DNA of 64,000 nt. It comes from Isoetes taiwanensis. Taxonomy: Eukaryota > Streptophyta > Lycopodiopsida > Isoetales > Isoetaceae. The notes under the pieces were generated by a model. The model saw only the letters and a list, made by a program, of their open reading frames with translations. It did no database searches and was not told the origin of the DNA. The stretch's first letter is position 1. Each line of letters begins with the position of its first letter. The translations under genes were made by a program, and so were the position numbers. Shown piece after piece: positions 35,626 through 47,799 of the stretch. The stretch covers positions 5,236,754 through 5,300,753 of the forward strand of contig JAJEKV010000070.1 in assembly GCA_021234155.1 (NCBI GenBank). Direction: 5' to 3'.

Positions 35626-37990
35626 AGTTCTTTGTGGAATTTTGGCCTATTATGAAGGATGATATTGTCCAATTCATTCAAGGAGTTTGACAAGCTCAAC
35701 ATATTTATCCTTCTTTTAATACTGGGGTAATTTACTTAGTCCCTAAGTCAAATGCCCCCAGCAGGATTAATGATTGGAGATCCATCTCCTTGACCACCAC
35801 CATGTACAAGTTGGTAGCCAACATTATTTCGGGTAGAATTGTGATTCATCTCCAAAAGAATATTACTGCTTGTCAATCAGCTTTTCTTCCCAATAGATCC
35901 ATTCTGAACAACTACACGAAGCTTTCCACTGGAACAGATTAACAAGGAAAGACTGTGTTCTTCTTAAGCTTGACTTTAGGCATGCTTATAATTGTATTTC
36001 CTGGACTTTTCTGGAGAAGCCCTTGGTTCATATTGGCATTCATCCCTATCTCATTAAGCTTATCATGGGTATCAACCACAATGCTTCTTCCTGTGTTCTT
36101 ATTAATGGCTCTCCAGGGAATTTCTTTCCTCTTAGAAGAGGAGTGAACTCCTTATCTTTTTATAGTTCCTGCTGAAATCCGTACTAAGTTGGTTCTCTGC
36201 TATCAATCAAAGGATCACCTGCAAGGCCTCACCATGCTTGATTCCCAAAATCAGCACTCTATCTTGCAGTATGCTGATGATACCTTTGTCATGCTTCAGG
36301 CCAATAATAGCAATTTCAATAACGTCTGCATCCAAAAATTTGACCTGGCTTGGGGATTCAGCTGAACCTGGTCAAATGTTCCATTGTAGCAGAGAAAGCT
36401 TGGCCTCACCTTGATACTCATGGAATTCAGTTTGTCCCTGAGGGACATTACCTAACTCTTCTTGGCCTCCCTTTGGCTCTTCATATGTCCCTTAAGACTG
36501 CTTGGCAACCTTTAATTAATAGGATTAGAAAGAAGCTTTGTCTCCTCAATGGGTCCTTGTCTCTTGCTGGCAGAACCCTTATTGCTAATTCAGTCCTAGA
36601 CAGTAATGTATATTTTTCTTTTGCTCTGATTGTAGACAAGGCTTTATACAATAAAATTAAGCAATGTATTAGGGATTTTATCTGGCAAGGCACTCATCTT
36701 ATTTCCTGGAATGATTTGACTCACAGCAGAAAAGGTGGTGGGGTTGGCTGTAAGTCCCTCCATCTTCAGGCTCAAGTCCTTGGGGCCTAAAGTGTATGGA
36801 AAGCTATCTCTGGCTTTCAATCTCTAGCTATGGACTTCATCAGATATTGGATCACTAAGAGTAAACCTTTTGATAGTGCAACCTTAAAGCACGCTTCCTG
36901 ATTCTGCCTTTAATGAATTTCAGTGTGCCCCAAATACCTCCCCTTTATTGAGAAATATTTTCAAAGCATGGAAATCCCCTTACTTTCAGCATGACAAGGT
37001 TACTAACTCAACCAGAGATACCTCCATATTTTGGTCCCCTATAATGGCCCCTCCTTCATATAGCTCTTTGGTGGCCTGCCACCCTACCTGTTATAAGAAC
37101 TGTCACAAGGCTGGTATTCTAACTGTCAAGAATCTTATAGATGACAATAATCAGTGGTTGCAATGGGAGGAGGTCAAGAAGCTGGTAGGTGGGAGTAAAA
37201 CTCATAGATTTATATACAATCATATAGTTAAAACATACTCCCCTCAGTTTGGTGATGGAACAGGTGAAAGTGGTTTACCTTTAAATTGGCTCTTCAAATC
37301 GAGAGGATGTTATAAAGTCTCCAAAGTCTATCATGCATGTCTCCCTATTAGAAGTCACATGCGTCTATTCAGGGCCTCTCTGCCAAAAAGTTTGAAGATA
37401 TCTTAGGTGCCAGTTGGAAATCTTATTCCTATCCTATGATTAAGTTCTTCTCTTGGATTGTTCTTCATAATGCTTTTCTTAATAATTCTAATATGATCAA
37501 GAGGAATTTCAAATTTGTTCAGAGCTCCATTTGCCCTCTCTACAAGTTCCAGGATGAGACTGTTACTCATATCTTTACCTGTACTTCTATTTGTAGCTTC
37601 GTGGACTGGCTGATTCAGTTAGGCCCTATACTTAAACTACCTGATCTGGACTTGGTTACTTCCACTGCTTAATTCTTCCAATACCGAGACTCTGTTGTTA
37701 GTACCTATGTTGTCCAGCTAGCATTATGGATTTCCTGGAAGCATAGAAACAATGTGGCTATAATAGGGAAGAAATGTGATCTTACCTGGATGAAATTAAA
37801 TTTCCAGTTTGAACTCATCCGATATGCCTTGCCTCATAAGGCTGTTAAGAAAGAAAAATTCGATCCCGAGTGGCAGCATTGGGGAGAGTCCAAATCTGAT
37901 TTTTTTTTTACGTGCTATGATTTATTAATTGATCAAAACTCATTTCTGGATTGCAAAGATTTTTGAACAAAGCAGGATACGTGTATTCTG
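35626..37990 (+). mobile_element. Broken L1-like LINE, ORF2 3' half
   Basis: Reverse transcriptase motifs appear in order: PKSNAPSRINDWRSISL near 35740, SAFLPNRSI near 35880 and QYADDTFVML near 36270. The thumb follows (LLGLPLALHMSLKTAWQPL), then the zf-RVT region (WIVLHNAFLNN, CPLYKFQDETVTHIFTC) and the terminal WISWKHRNN near 37730. The coding frame is broken by several stops and shifts (for example after QFIQG and after the YADD block), so it is dead. The endonuclease is absent, as for a 5'-truncated copy. The poly(A) tail and target duplication were not located. Confidence 0.9.
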
Positions 37991-38275
37991 GGAGTCGCTT
38001 CGGATAATGTTCCTAATCAAGACTCAAGCATCTCTCACCAAAGCAAAGACGAAAGCTACTTTTTGGCCGAAGTTTTTGCTCTGGAAGGCTTTCAAGGCAT
38101 TTATTCTTCATAAATATATAGGGACCCATAACCGGCTTCTCACAGAGAGACAATTCTGCTGTCTGGCTATAAATCAGAAGCATAGCTAAAAGACAGCACT
38201 GCAAACCTTTACATGTCCTTTGCAAAATTAAACTAAACTAATCCAAAAGCATTTAAAAAGGTACTAACCTTGCAA

Positions 38276-39504
38276 AAGCTCTTGAATGAACTGCTGGTTT
38301 TGTCTGAGCAAGGGAATCAACGCCCGGAACGCCGCTGAATTTCCAATGGCAAATGATTAAAAATTCACTTTAACTTGTCAATCTCGCTGCCTACAATAGC
38401 CCGGCTGCAGAAAGGTCACAGTTAATAGCTGCAGCTACAATTAAGCGTCAAGAAAATGAAGCAAAATGTCAGCACTTTGATGCTTCATAATATATGCCTG
38501 AGAAGGCTCTTTTTAACTGCCATGCTCTTATCAGAGAAAGCTTGTTGAGAATTCTTGTTAAATCAGAATTGTTAAATTAGCCCCTAGCGTTTAAACAATG
38601 ACAACGAAACCCAAGAGTTATTTTTACCATGTCACAAACTCAAAGGGCAAACTTTGCTTCAAATTTTAAAAAATATATAGAAGAAAGGAAGCTTACAGCA
38701 TCCAGCAGCAAAACATTGCAATTATCACCAGTGTAATACGCAACCTGCATAAAAGTAATTTAAAATTAGGAAGGAAACTGAAGCTAAAATTTGTAGAGCA
38801 TAGGAATTTAAAGCAATCATGCAAATCAGTAATCGCATACCATGGCTGACCTACAGAGGAGAGACAATGCTTAATTCAGAAAAATATAATGAATTTTACA
38901 ATCTCAAATATTTCACTAAGAGTACCTTTCTTGCCCTTGTGAATATCTCAAGAATTTAAGAAACTTTACATTCCATTTGTTGAGTAACACCTATATCTTA
39001 CCTTATTAACAATGTGTCTACGGCCAAATGTAAAAATGAGTCAAGGTGTTCAATGAGGGGGACTGCCAAATTAACTGAAAAAAGATAACTGGAGGTGTGC
39101 ATACAATAGCCCGACTGCAGAAAGGTCACAGTTAGTAGCTGCAGCTACAATTAAGTGTCAAGAAAATGAAGCAAAATGTCAGCACTTTGATTCTTCATAA
39201 TATATGCCTGAGACTTTTAATTGCCATGCTCTTATCAGAGAATGTCCCGCATGAAGCAAAATGTCAGCACTTTTAACTGCCATGCTCTTATCAAAGAAAG
39301 CTTGTTGAGAATTCTTGTTAAATCGGAATTGTTAAATTAGCCCCTAGCGTTTAAACAATGACAACGAAGCCCAAGAGTTATTTTTACTATGTCACAAACT
39401 CAAAGGGCAAACTTTGCTTCAAATTTTACAGAATATGTATAAGAAAGGAAGCTTACAGCAGCCAGCAGCAAAGCACTGCAATTATCACCAGTGTAATATG
39501 CAAC
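38276..39504 (-). pseudogene. Exon-like pieces of an unrecognised gene, partly duplicated
   Basis: Three exon-like pieces lie on the minus strand. At 39457-39504 an AG-bounded, GTAAGC-ended 16-codon exon reads VAYYTGDNCSALLLAA. A second copy at 38697-38744 reads VAYYTGDNCNVLLLDA. At about 38276-38338 another reads NSAAFRALIPLLRQNQQFI and QELLQ before a GTTAGT donor. The first two lie in a duplicated segment (about 38390-38840 and 39106-39590, roughly 716-760 bp apart) in which intron sequence is also conserved. The family was not recognised. A host gene or a captured fragment are both possible. Confidence 0.45.
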
Positions 39505-39599
39505 CTGCATAAAAGTAATTTAAAATTAGGAAGGAAACTGGAGCTAAAATTTGTAGAACATAGCAATTTAAAGCCGTCATGCCAATTGTTATTTTCTGT

Positions 39600-42237
39600 T
39601 GGAACGACATCACTAAAGAAGACCACCTGTGATCATTTAGAATGCACATTTTTACCATTATTTTCTTATTGCTTTGTGAGAAACACAGGGTGGACTCCTT
39701 GGACTTGCTGTCGTTGGTAAAGGTTTCATACCGGCCCATTTAGACAATCCAACACCAACGGCATGTTCATCGCATGGTCTTCAACAAAAACATGTAGCTT
39801 GTTGCAGACGTGGAGGGAAGATATGATGCTTAGAAAATGGGGGAAGTCAATATAAATGGGGCATACAGATTTGATCAGATTTGAAAACAACAATCGTACT
39901 GGAATGGATCTTAACACAAACGAAAAGAAATAGTAGTGCAATATACTGTAAAAACTTCGCCCGCCGAATGACTGCGCATTTGGGTGAGTAAAATGTAGGA
40001 GAGTAATGACCTAAAGAATAAAACTTGATCAGATTTGAAGACAGCAATGGTTGGCTTCTATACCTTCTACCTTGAGAGCCAGAGATTGTTTTCCAAAAGA
40101 GCCCGGGGGGTGCACCTTTATATATGGACAGATGGCATCTGCGATCGAGGGGGTGAGAAAACCCCTCAGATATGACTTTTTGGAGTAGAAAACCCATACC
40201 ATATGGTTTTTCAAACTTACATACAATATAGCCCCTATCCGTAGATTCACGATTCATTGTGCCAAATTATATAATCCCTTTCCGACTTTGTACCATATGC
40301 TTGCATGGACCATATGCTTGATAATGAAGGCGGAAAGCCTCGCCTTATCTTATCAGCAATTAAGAACATTTGGCAATTCTTTGATTTGCACCAAGTGCCC
40401 CAAAAACATTTCTTTGACATTGCCTTCCTAATTCTCCTCGGAAATGTTTCCCCATTATTCTTTTGGTTGCATACATCTAAAAAGAGGTGTGAAATATAAT
40501 TTCCAAACCTAACCAAATTGCATTACCCACAAAATGCTACATCAAGCTAACAAATATCTTACCTCTTTACAAAATGCTAAAGGCATCTAAAGAAGAACAA
40601 GACCCTACTCACGGGTTTTGCTTTACCACTAGAATGAATTTGACTGCTTACACGCCATTCTTTCATCTTTTGGGTTGCCCTTAGGGGCAAACCCTTGTTT
40701 ATGTGGGCTTTTGGCATATCCTAGGTATATGCTAGAATATCCCTAGGATATCTTTGGTGGACTAAAAACTTATGATTGGTCAGAAATGCTAGGTCACTTC
40801 GTTGGTGGGCAGCCGCTCTCCAAAACCGGCTAAACCGGAGAGGTCTTAAGAAGCAGGCAGAAATTTTGAGAAAAAAAATGGGGAACATCATTGTTTCTCG
40901 TGTCCGTTTACTATGTTGCAGTGCGACCAATGCTGAAGCAGTTTCGAAATTGGCACCGCATGTGGACATTAGCCGCCCGGCCAGCAATACCATCTACACT
41001 CTTCTAAGATTCTGAAAGAACCCCTTTGGGACTCTACCGCAAAGAAATCCAAATCCTTTTCAAGAATGATGTATATGAGACTGTAGTCTTAATATTTCAA
41101 GTGTAGATTTTAATATTCCAAGTGTAGAACCTCATGCAGCAAATAAAATCGTATTTTCGCTTGGGGTTTTGGTGCGTGGTAGGCCACTTTTGCAAGGTCG
41201 CAAATCAGATAAAGGCCGAGATTCATTGTCCAAGAATCACCCATTTCCAGAATCACCACATTCTCGTTGATGCAAGATCCATTGGTGTAGATCCGTTGGT
41301 GCGAGATCAAATGCTAGGTAAAAACTCTTCCGAAAAGTCCGTGTTTGTCCTTGCATTAGCTGTAAACAGCACAAATAAAAGGTTTTCTTAGCTTAAGATT
41401 CTCGCATTTTTTTAGCAAAACGAATTCACGGGGTTTTATCCTTTCTACCTGTATTTCTAATCTTCGATTTTGTCTCTTTCTCGATAATGATGTTCTTGAA
41501 TGTATCCGCGCCAATTTTAGCTATCCAAGCTTATTTTTGCTTGATCTTAACCATAATCCGTGCTAAGTTTGCAAGATTCCTACCACCTTGGATCCCTTTC
41601 TTTTCTCAAGACCTGATCTTAGACACTTTCCCTTCCATCGGGCCAATAGCTTTGCTATTGTTGAAGCAACCCTATTAGATGGAGCTTACATAGGCATCGA
41701 GTAGCAATCGTTAACAATGCTTAGAAGATGCATGGTAGTTACGCTTCTAATACATTGCTAAGAGTTGAATACCTGGAGTGAACAAAGTGATGATTAAATC
41801 AAATCTTTTGGCGGTGTCCAATAGCTAGAAAATTGCTTTTTTTCACAAAAGCTTCAAACCAATGGCCTGTTAGTTTAGTGTTAGTTTAAGTATGCTTCAA
41901 CCCGAAACATTCATTATTGCACAACCTATGAGATTTCTTGGTCATAATCTGAGATTAATACATTACTGGTACCTCTATTATGAGTCGCTTTTTGAAAACT
42001 GTCATAAGACAAAAAAGTTTGAATGCAAGTTGTTGGCAATTTAATGCATGCTAGGGTAATCTAAACGGATGCATTGAAGAGAATCATCTCTCGAAGTTCT
42101 CCAGTTTGGCATGGCGGGAAGAAGAGATCAGCCCTTATGGTAATTCAAAAATGCTTCCCGATTCTGCAAACCTTGACATGGCTTCCGGGTGCGAATCGCC
42201 GCTGATGTCTTCTAGTCTCTCTATCTATCAAACCGAC

Positions 42238-42288
<51 letters not shown>

Positions 42289-45200
42289 GGATGTCAATTC
42301 AGCTGCTAATGAGGAGGGTCGCAATTCCGGAGGAGACACCGATGATTCTTGTTCCCAGGGTATATAAAAATCATCCAACTTTGATGATTAAGTACCCGAG
42401 TAATGGAGACTTGGGATGGGCCTGCACTTCTACTTTTCGTGTTTAATGTAATCGCTAACTAAGACTTTATAATGTCAAGACCACAAGGTTTGGGAAGAGA
42501 ATTTTGAATCCACCGTATAGAAGTCGATGTTTTAATTTTTCTATCCGGTGGAGTTTTTCCTTAACGCCATTAATGGTTATGGTTATTTATGAGATGAGAA
42601 ACTAGATACCATGTGCTTGCTCTTCGGGTCTTATTACGATTAACTAAAAAGCATAAACTTTGCATTGGTTTTTTTTGATGGGCTGACTTGTTGGTGCACG
42701 CCGGATCATTAATGGCCTTAGGCCCCGCTCGCAAGCATTGGAAAACCAAAGATGACATGGTCTATGTTGCGTTTGAGGTATATTTGAAGACACATGATTC
42801 ATATCCTAATTGTTATTTTTTGAATGCGCTTGCTATTGATATTATAGGTTGGAGTTCTCAATATTCACGACTCCAATTGTGGTTTCAAAAGGTCGACTCG
42901 CACCGGGGATGATGATTGCATGGATTTAGATAATGGGAGAGGTGTATATGTCTATGCAAAATGAATATGATGATTACCCTGTTTCATTGCAATCATTAAT
43001 CATGTATTCCATGCTTCGTGTTTCTTAAAATACAAAGAAGAAGAAAATGTGTTGCTCTTTCATATAAGCAAACTTGTTCGTTGCCAATTGTTAAATTTTT
43101 TTCATTGGTCCGCTTTGACCTAAGAGGCTTTTTAAAACAAAGATGTAATACTCAAATCAAGTTGAACAATTTGTTGTAAAATATTTAAGGGTATCATGTA
43201 GTCAAAGGTTGTTTTAGAATGAAGTTACATTTTATGCTAGTTATTGTTGTTTTCACACTCTGTGATTACCATATTAGAAGTGAATATGGTCTTACCTTTT
43301 GTTGCCACATGAACTTGTGATGGGATATACATGAGGCTTACACTTTCATGATCTCAATAGGGCGCTTTGGTTATTCGGGAGTGAAGACATTCAAATGGTG
43401 ATTGAGAATATGGCTTCTCAAGGAAAAGAGCCAACATTCCTCGCATGGGCTATGATGATATACCCTTTGGCTGTTCTATCTCAGAGGCCTCATATGTTTG
43501 TATGACTACTTCAAGCAAATCGGTTTGCCCGTGTATGAGTTCTGAATCCAATGGTGATACAAATAACTAGCAAACTCTTTCCTTTAAAATTAAGTTACAA
43601 TAGAGACTAATTTGGACTTTAGTTTTAGGTGGCCGGTAGTTGTGGTTCTTTTCCGCTCTGCCTCGATTGCACAATAGAGACTAATTTGCACTTTAATTTT
43701 AGGTGACGGTAGTTGTGGTTCTTCTGCTTCGCCTGATTGCACATGTAACACTTCCCATATGAACCTAGTGGCAACAACAATGTTTTTGCAAGAACTCAAG
43801 GTTGTAAGTTACTCTTCTAGAGATCACTTTGATGATGTTTCATTGCATTGTCTTTGAGGCATGATCCTCTACATGAAACAAGGTGCATGAATCAGAGTCT
43901 ATCTAGCCTTTGAATTTGCATATTTGAGCATTGCGAATCTTGCATTTCAAAATTCCACGTGAGAACTAAGGCAAACAAAAGAAAGTAGGGCCCATAACTC
44001 GCATGAAATTACAACTATGTGTGGCCTTGTGTTGTTTTAGATGTGGCATGATGAAATTGTCGGAGATCTCGGATGATTAGGCTCGAGCCTTGCTTTCAAC
44101 ATGGGATATTGTGAAGGTTGGATGCCTATAAATGGTTTTCTTATCTTTTTAAAATTCCATATACCAGATTCCAATTTAAACAGATATTTGGTGGTGCCAA
44201 AACTATGATGTTGCTAGCAAATGGTTGTCAAAGAGGTTCTTCCTCAATGGAGAACAATTTTCCGTGTGCTTTATACTGCTGTAACTATACTTGAATTTTG
44301 AACTCTTGGCAAGCTCGAGAAGCAATGTTGTGGGTAGTTATGTTATGTCTATATACGATTGATCAGCATGGACCTGGTAATGGTATTGCATTCGCAGAAG
44401 GTAACTGAATCCCATCTTCATAACTTGTGGCATCGTTTGATTAAGTCATGTGTTTGGCTTGTAATTGCTCATTTTCATGGATTAAACATGTTTACTTACA
44501 AATTTACAAATGGTGAGGCTTCTCGAGCTTCCTTATAGACATCTGCAAAGGCAGCTAGAACTATAATATTTGCCTAATGTTCTATCAGGTTATGGGCATT
44601 AAAAAAAGGCTTATTGGAAGACAAAGATGTGAATTTACATTGAAAACCTTATGCCAAAGGGATAAGTTACAATGTTGGAAAAAAAAGGGCTATGCTATTG
44701 GGGGAAGACAAAGATTTGAATACATTTGAAAACTGTATGCCAAAGAGACAGGTTACAACGTTGAAAAACAAGGGTTATGAGTTTGATGAAAGACAAAGAT
44801 GTGAATTTACATTTGAACACCATATGGCTTACATGGCACACAAAGAAAGGATGATGACTTAAAGCAAGCAAAGCAGCCTAGATCAAGCATCCCTTATAAT
44901 CTTTAGTTCTCATATTTGCAAACATTGACGGCATAAAGATAATGTTCTATCATGGAGTGCAAATGTTATGCCATCCAAACACTTCGTATAAGGACAAATA
45001 TGTACATGACTCTTCTCAAATTTTTTCATTCATTGCATATTTGAAAATGCAAAATGGTCCTAGAGCTCCACTTTGTAGCATTTTTAAACATATTAGTGCC
45101 TTAGTCTAGTTAATGATATTTAAATGTGCATTTTGTCACATATCATTTAAGGTAAGACTTTGAAAATCTTCGAGGTTGCCACCTCGGCTCCAAATATTGA

Positions 45201-46510
45201 AGCATAGTATTAAAAGCAAGATTGTGCCAAAAGAGTTTTTGTCTTGCTAGGAGTCATCTTTGCTCCAAATATTGAAGTACACGGCTAAAAGCTATATTTT
45301 ACATGTTCTTTTTGATCTATCAATGCATAACTTCGGGTTGTGTTGTTACAACTTTACCTTCTAATGAAAAGTCTGCTTTCTAATAGTTTATTAACTCAAA
45401 TAGAAAAGCAAAATTCCAATCCACATATTCAAACGAACATGATTTACACATGCAACCAATGCAAGATTAACAAACCAGGCGCACGAGGGTCCATGGGGCG
45501 AGAGTGTATTTTCAGGGTTCCGTTTTCGCTTCTTTTGAGTTGGGTTTTGTTTATTTTGTGTGGAGCCATATAAATGCTACAAATGCAGGTTGTCATTTTC
45601 TTAGTCCAAGAAGGCGCTCATTGTCTATTTGGACTTGAACTTATGACATGACTGAGATAGCAAACGAACCCACATTGTCTATTTGGACTTGAACTTATGA
45701 CATGACTGAGATAGCAAACGAACCCAAAAGCAATAGTGTTTTTATTTATTCATGCCTATAATGTGTAGAAATAAGGTTGAATCCAAGATAATTCTTTGTC
45801 TGCGGATTGGGAAATATCAGCAGTTGAATGACATTCAAGCAAAAAAGATACTGGAGGGCTAGAGGATGGCCGGGTCAAGATTAAGAATCTCCAATGCTTC
45901 CTGCTCAGCTAGCTTTGCATTTCCGTGGCCTCTGCAGGCAGCAAGGAATGCCCTTCAAACTACAATATTAGGTTGGCAGGGCTTTGTATCTATGATGTTC
46001 TGATGCACTCCAAGCATTGAGTCAAAGTGGAAACGACAGATGTCCACTAGACCCTCATGGCTCATAAGCTATCTGGTTATATGCCATATGTAGTGCAGAT
46101 GTTTTGCTTCGTGTGGCTATCTCAAATGTAGTACAAGGAAAAAGCGAAAAGGTCGGACATATGTTGTATCGCTCACATCATTCAAGTTCTCGCAAAGACA
46201 AAAAGTTGTAATCGACTATTATTTTTTCCCAACTATATAAGGTAATCACGTTAACAAAAGCATCTCCACATGCAAACATGTGGCTAGAATGAAAACTAAT
46301 TAGTTAACTGAAATGAGATGACAAAGTGCAAATGCTAACAATTGCAGATCAGTGCAGTTTCTCTCTCATGTAGCAAATTTTATTGAAGCCATTTGTAGAG
46401 TAATGCAATAATCAGTGCTATATTTTGCTCTTGAATGGTCCAAAATGACGCGGTGTTTTTAATTGTTCTTTGTTTCTGTTTGGGAGAAGCTGTCTAAGTG
46501 TGACCATTAT
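39600..46510. other. Long gene-poor stretch with small repeats
   Basis: No complete gene. A 17-unit ATG microsatellite lies at 42238-42288. Tandem duplications occur at 43598-43741 (74-bp unit), about 44598-44835 (three copies of roughly 85 bp) and 45619-45726 (54-bp unit). An open stretch at 43344-43505 ([19 protein letters not shown] onwards) and one at 40776-41015 have natural composition, but no family was recognised. Confidence 0.45.
40669..40752. repeat. Dispersed two-palindrome repeat, copy B
   Basis: This is the partner of 27131-27215: GGGTTGCCCTTAGGGGCAA, then GGCATATCCTAGGTATAT with its inverse. The common sequence ends at GGATAT. Confidence 0.65.
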
Positions 46511-46513
46511 GGA

Positions 46514-46647
46514 TTATGGACATGTAACTAGATTCTGTTTTCCAGAGCTTCATGCTGCATTATCTTTAAGAAATAAGATTTTATGGACCTGTAACTAGAT
46601 TCTATTTTCCAGAGCTTCATGCTGCATTATCTTTAAGAAATAAGATT
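46514..46647. repeat. Tandem duplication, 67 bp unit
   Basis: Two adjacent copies differ at very few positions (TTATGGACATG against TTATGGACCTG). The low divergence suggests a recent event. Confidence 0.85.
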
Positions 46648-46937
46648 TTAGAGTGGTAGTGTGGATTCCTGAATATGATAAAGTATGGGAGGATGGACAT
46701 TTTTAAATGTTGATAAATGACATGCTTCTGCGCTTACAGGATGTGCACATCTCAGAATTTTATATGTCCTTCCGTTGCTAAAATAGGGTTTTCTAGTTGG
46801 ATTTGGAAGTAGATTAGCTTCAAAAACTCAGGTGAAGCTATGGCAAAAGGTTTCCCGAAAATTCAAACGTTTCTCTAGCTTTTGAGTTTCAATAAAATTG
46901 TAGCATCTTCACGAACAAATGCAAGACAAAATGCCAG

Positions 46938-47066
46938 AAGATGTTGCTGAAGCTTTTGATGTTGTTCTTCACAAAGGAGAAGTTGGCCATGTTTATAACA
47001 TTGGTACCAAGAAGGAGAGGCGTGTTTTGGATGTGGCAACGCAAGCTTTTTGATCTTCAGCCAGAG
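46938..47066 (+). pseudogene. UDP-rhamnose synthase (RHM-like) exon fragment
   Basis: After a CCAG acceptor the exon reads DVAEAFDVVLHKGEVGHVYN, then IGTKKERRVLDVA, and after an internal loss of bases KLFDLQPE before GTAGCT. This matches the C-terminal part of the UDP-glucose 4,6-dehydratase domain of plant RHM proteins, which make UDP-rhamnose for cell walls. The frame breaks after DVA. Only this exon is present, with splice signals on both sides. A repeat block shared with 31184-31307 starts 21 bp downstream, so capture by a transposable element is likely. Confidence 0.85.
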
Positions 47067-47087
47067 GTAGCTATTTAGTACGTTGTT

Positions 47088-47211
47088 CAAGTATTCTATT
47101 GTCTAGAAGTAGCAATTTAAATTGACTATCAAAACATGACTTTGAACTATGATTTAAGCCACTTCACTCTCCGACCATGAAGGGCAACCCTCCGTGCGCA
47201 GCACCTTGTTT
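47088..47211 (+). repeat. Terminal-type repeat with double hairpin, copy B
   Basis: This is the partner of 31184-31307. It contains the hairpin region AAGGGCAACCCT and GTGCGCAGCAC and ends at CACCTTGTTT. It lies directly after the RHM-like exon, supporting the idea that it is the 3' end of an element that carries that exon. Confidence 0.6.
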
Positions 47212-47740
47212 TTCTTGTTCCTTTGTCTCTTATTTCAAGTTCCCAAAATTGACATTATTCTTATTCCTTTCTTAATACAACAAAAAAAAGGACATAAAAA
47301 TGTTTGTACCACATGGAATTAAATTTGTTGGCTACTGCCCATTATGTACATGCATAATTTCCTAACTTCACAAAAAGGTAATTCGCCACCTTAAAAATGG
47401 CAATCTGTTTGTTTCTATAAAGAATAAGGATCCACTTCGCCGTACAACTTCACCAACATGGGAAGTAAAAAAAGAGACTCTTTAATTCAATAATGACTTT
47501 AATGTAAAATAGAAGCTTGCTCATGTAAAAGAAGGCAAGATCATATAAAGCTATTTGCCATCCTTGTATCCCATTTGGTGCAAATCAAAAAGTTTTAATG
47601 GTTTTCCCTTTGAAAGCCGATGAAGATTCCTCTCGCCAACATCGATGATGCGTAAATCATATACAAGAACACGAACCTAGTAGCCGAGAGAGGAAACTTT
47701 TCCGACCTTGGGTGGTCCGCATCTCCATAATGAATTATAC
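47212..47740. other. Gene-free DNA
   Basis: No gene recognised. The stretch separates the double-hairpin repeat from the degraded 3' end of the flippase fragment. Confidence 0.4.
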
Positions 47741-47799
47741 ATGTCGATTGGACTATTGGTTCTTGTTCCCGAATAGGAGATATCGCGCCGCTCTTGAAG

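Noticed and set aside
42106-42309. Poly-methionine or poly-histidine protein
   Set aside because: It comes from a 17-unit ATG microsatellite; the flanks show no domain.
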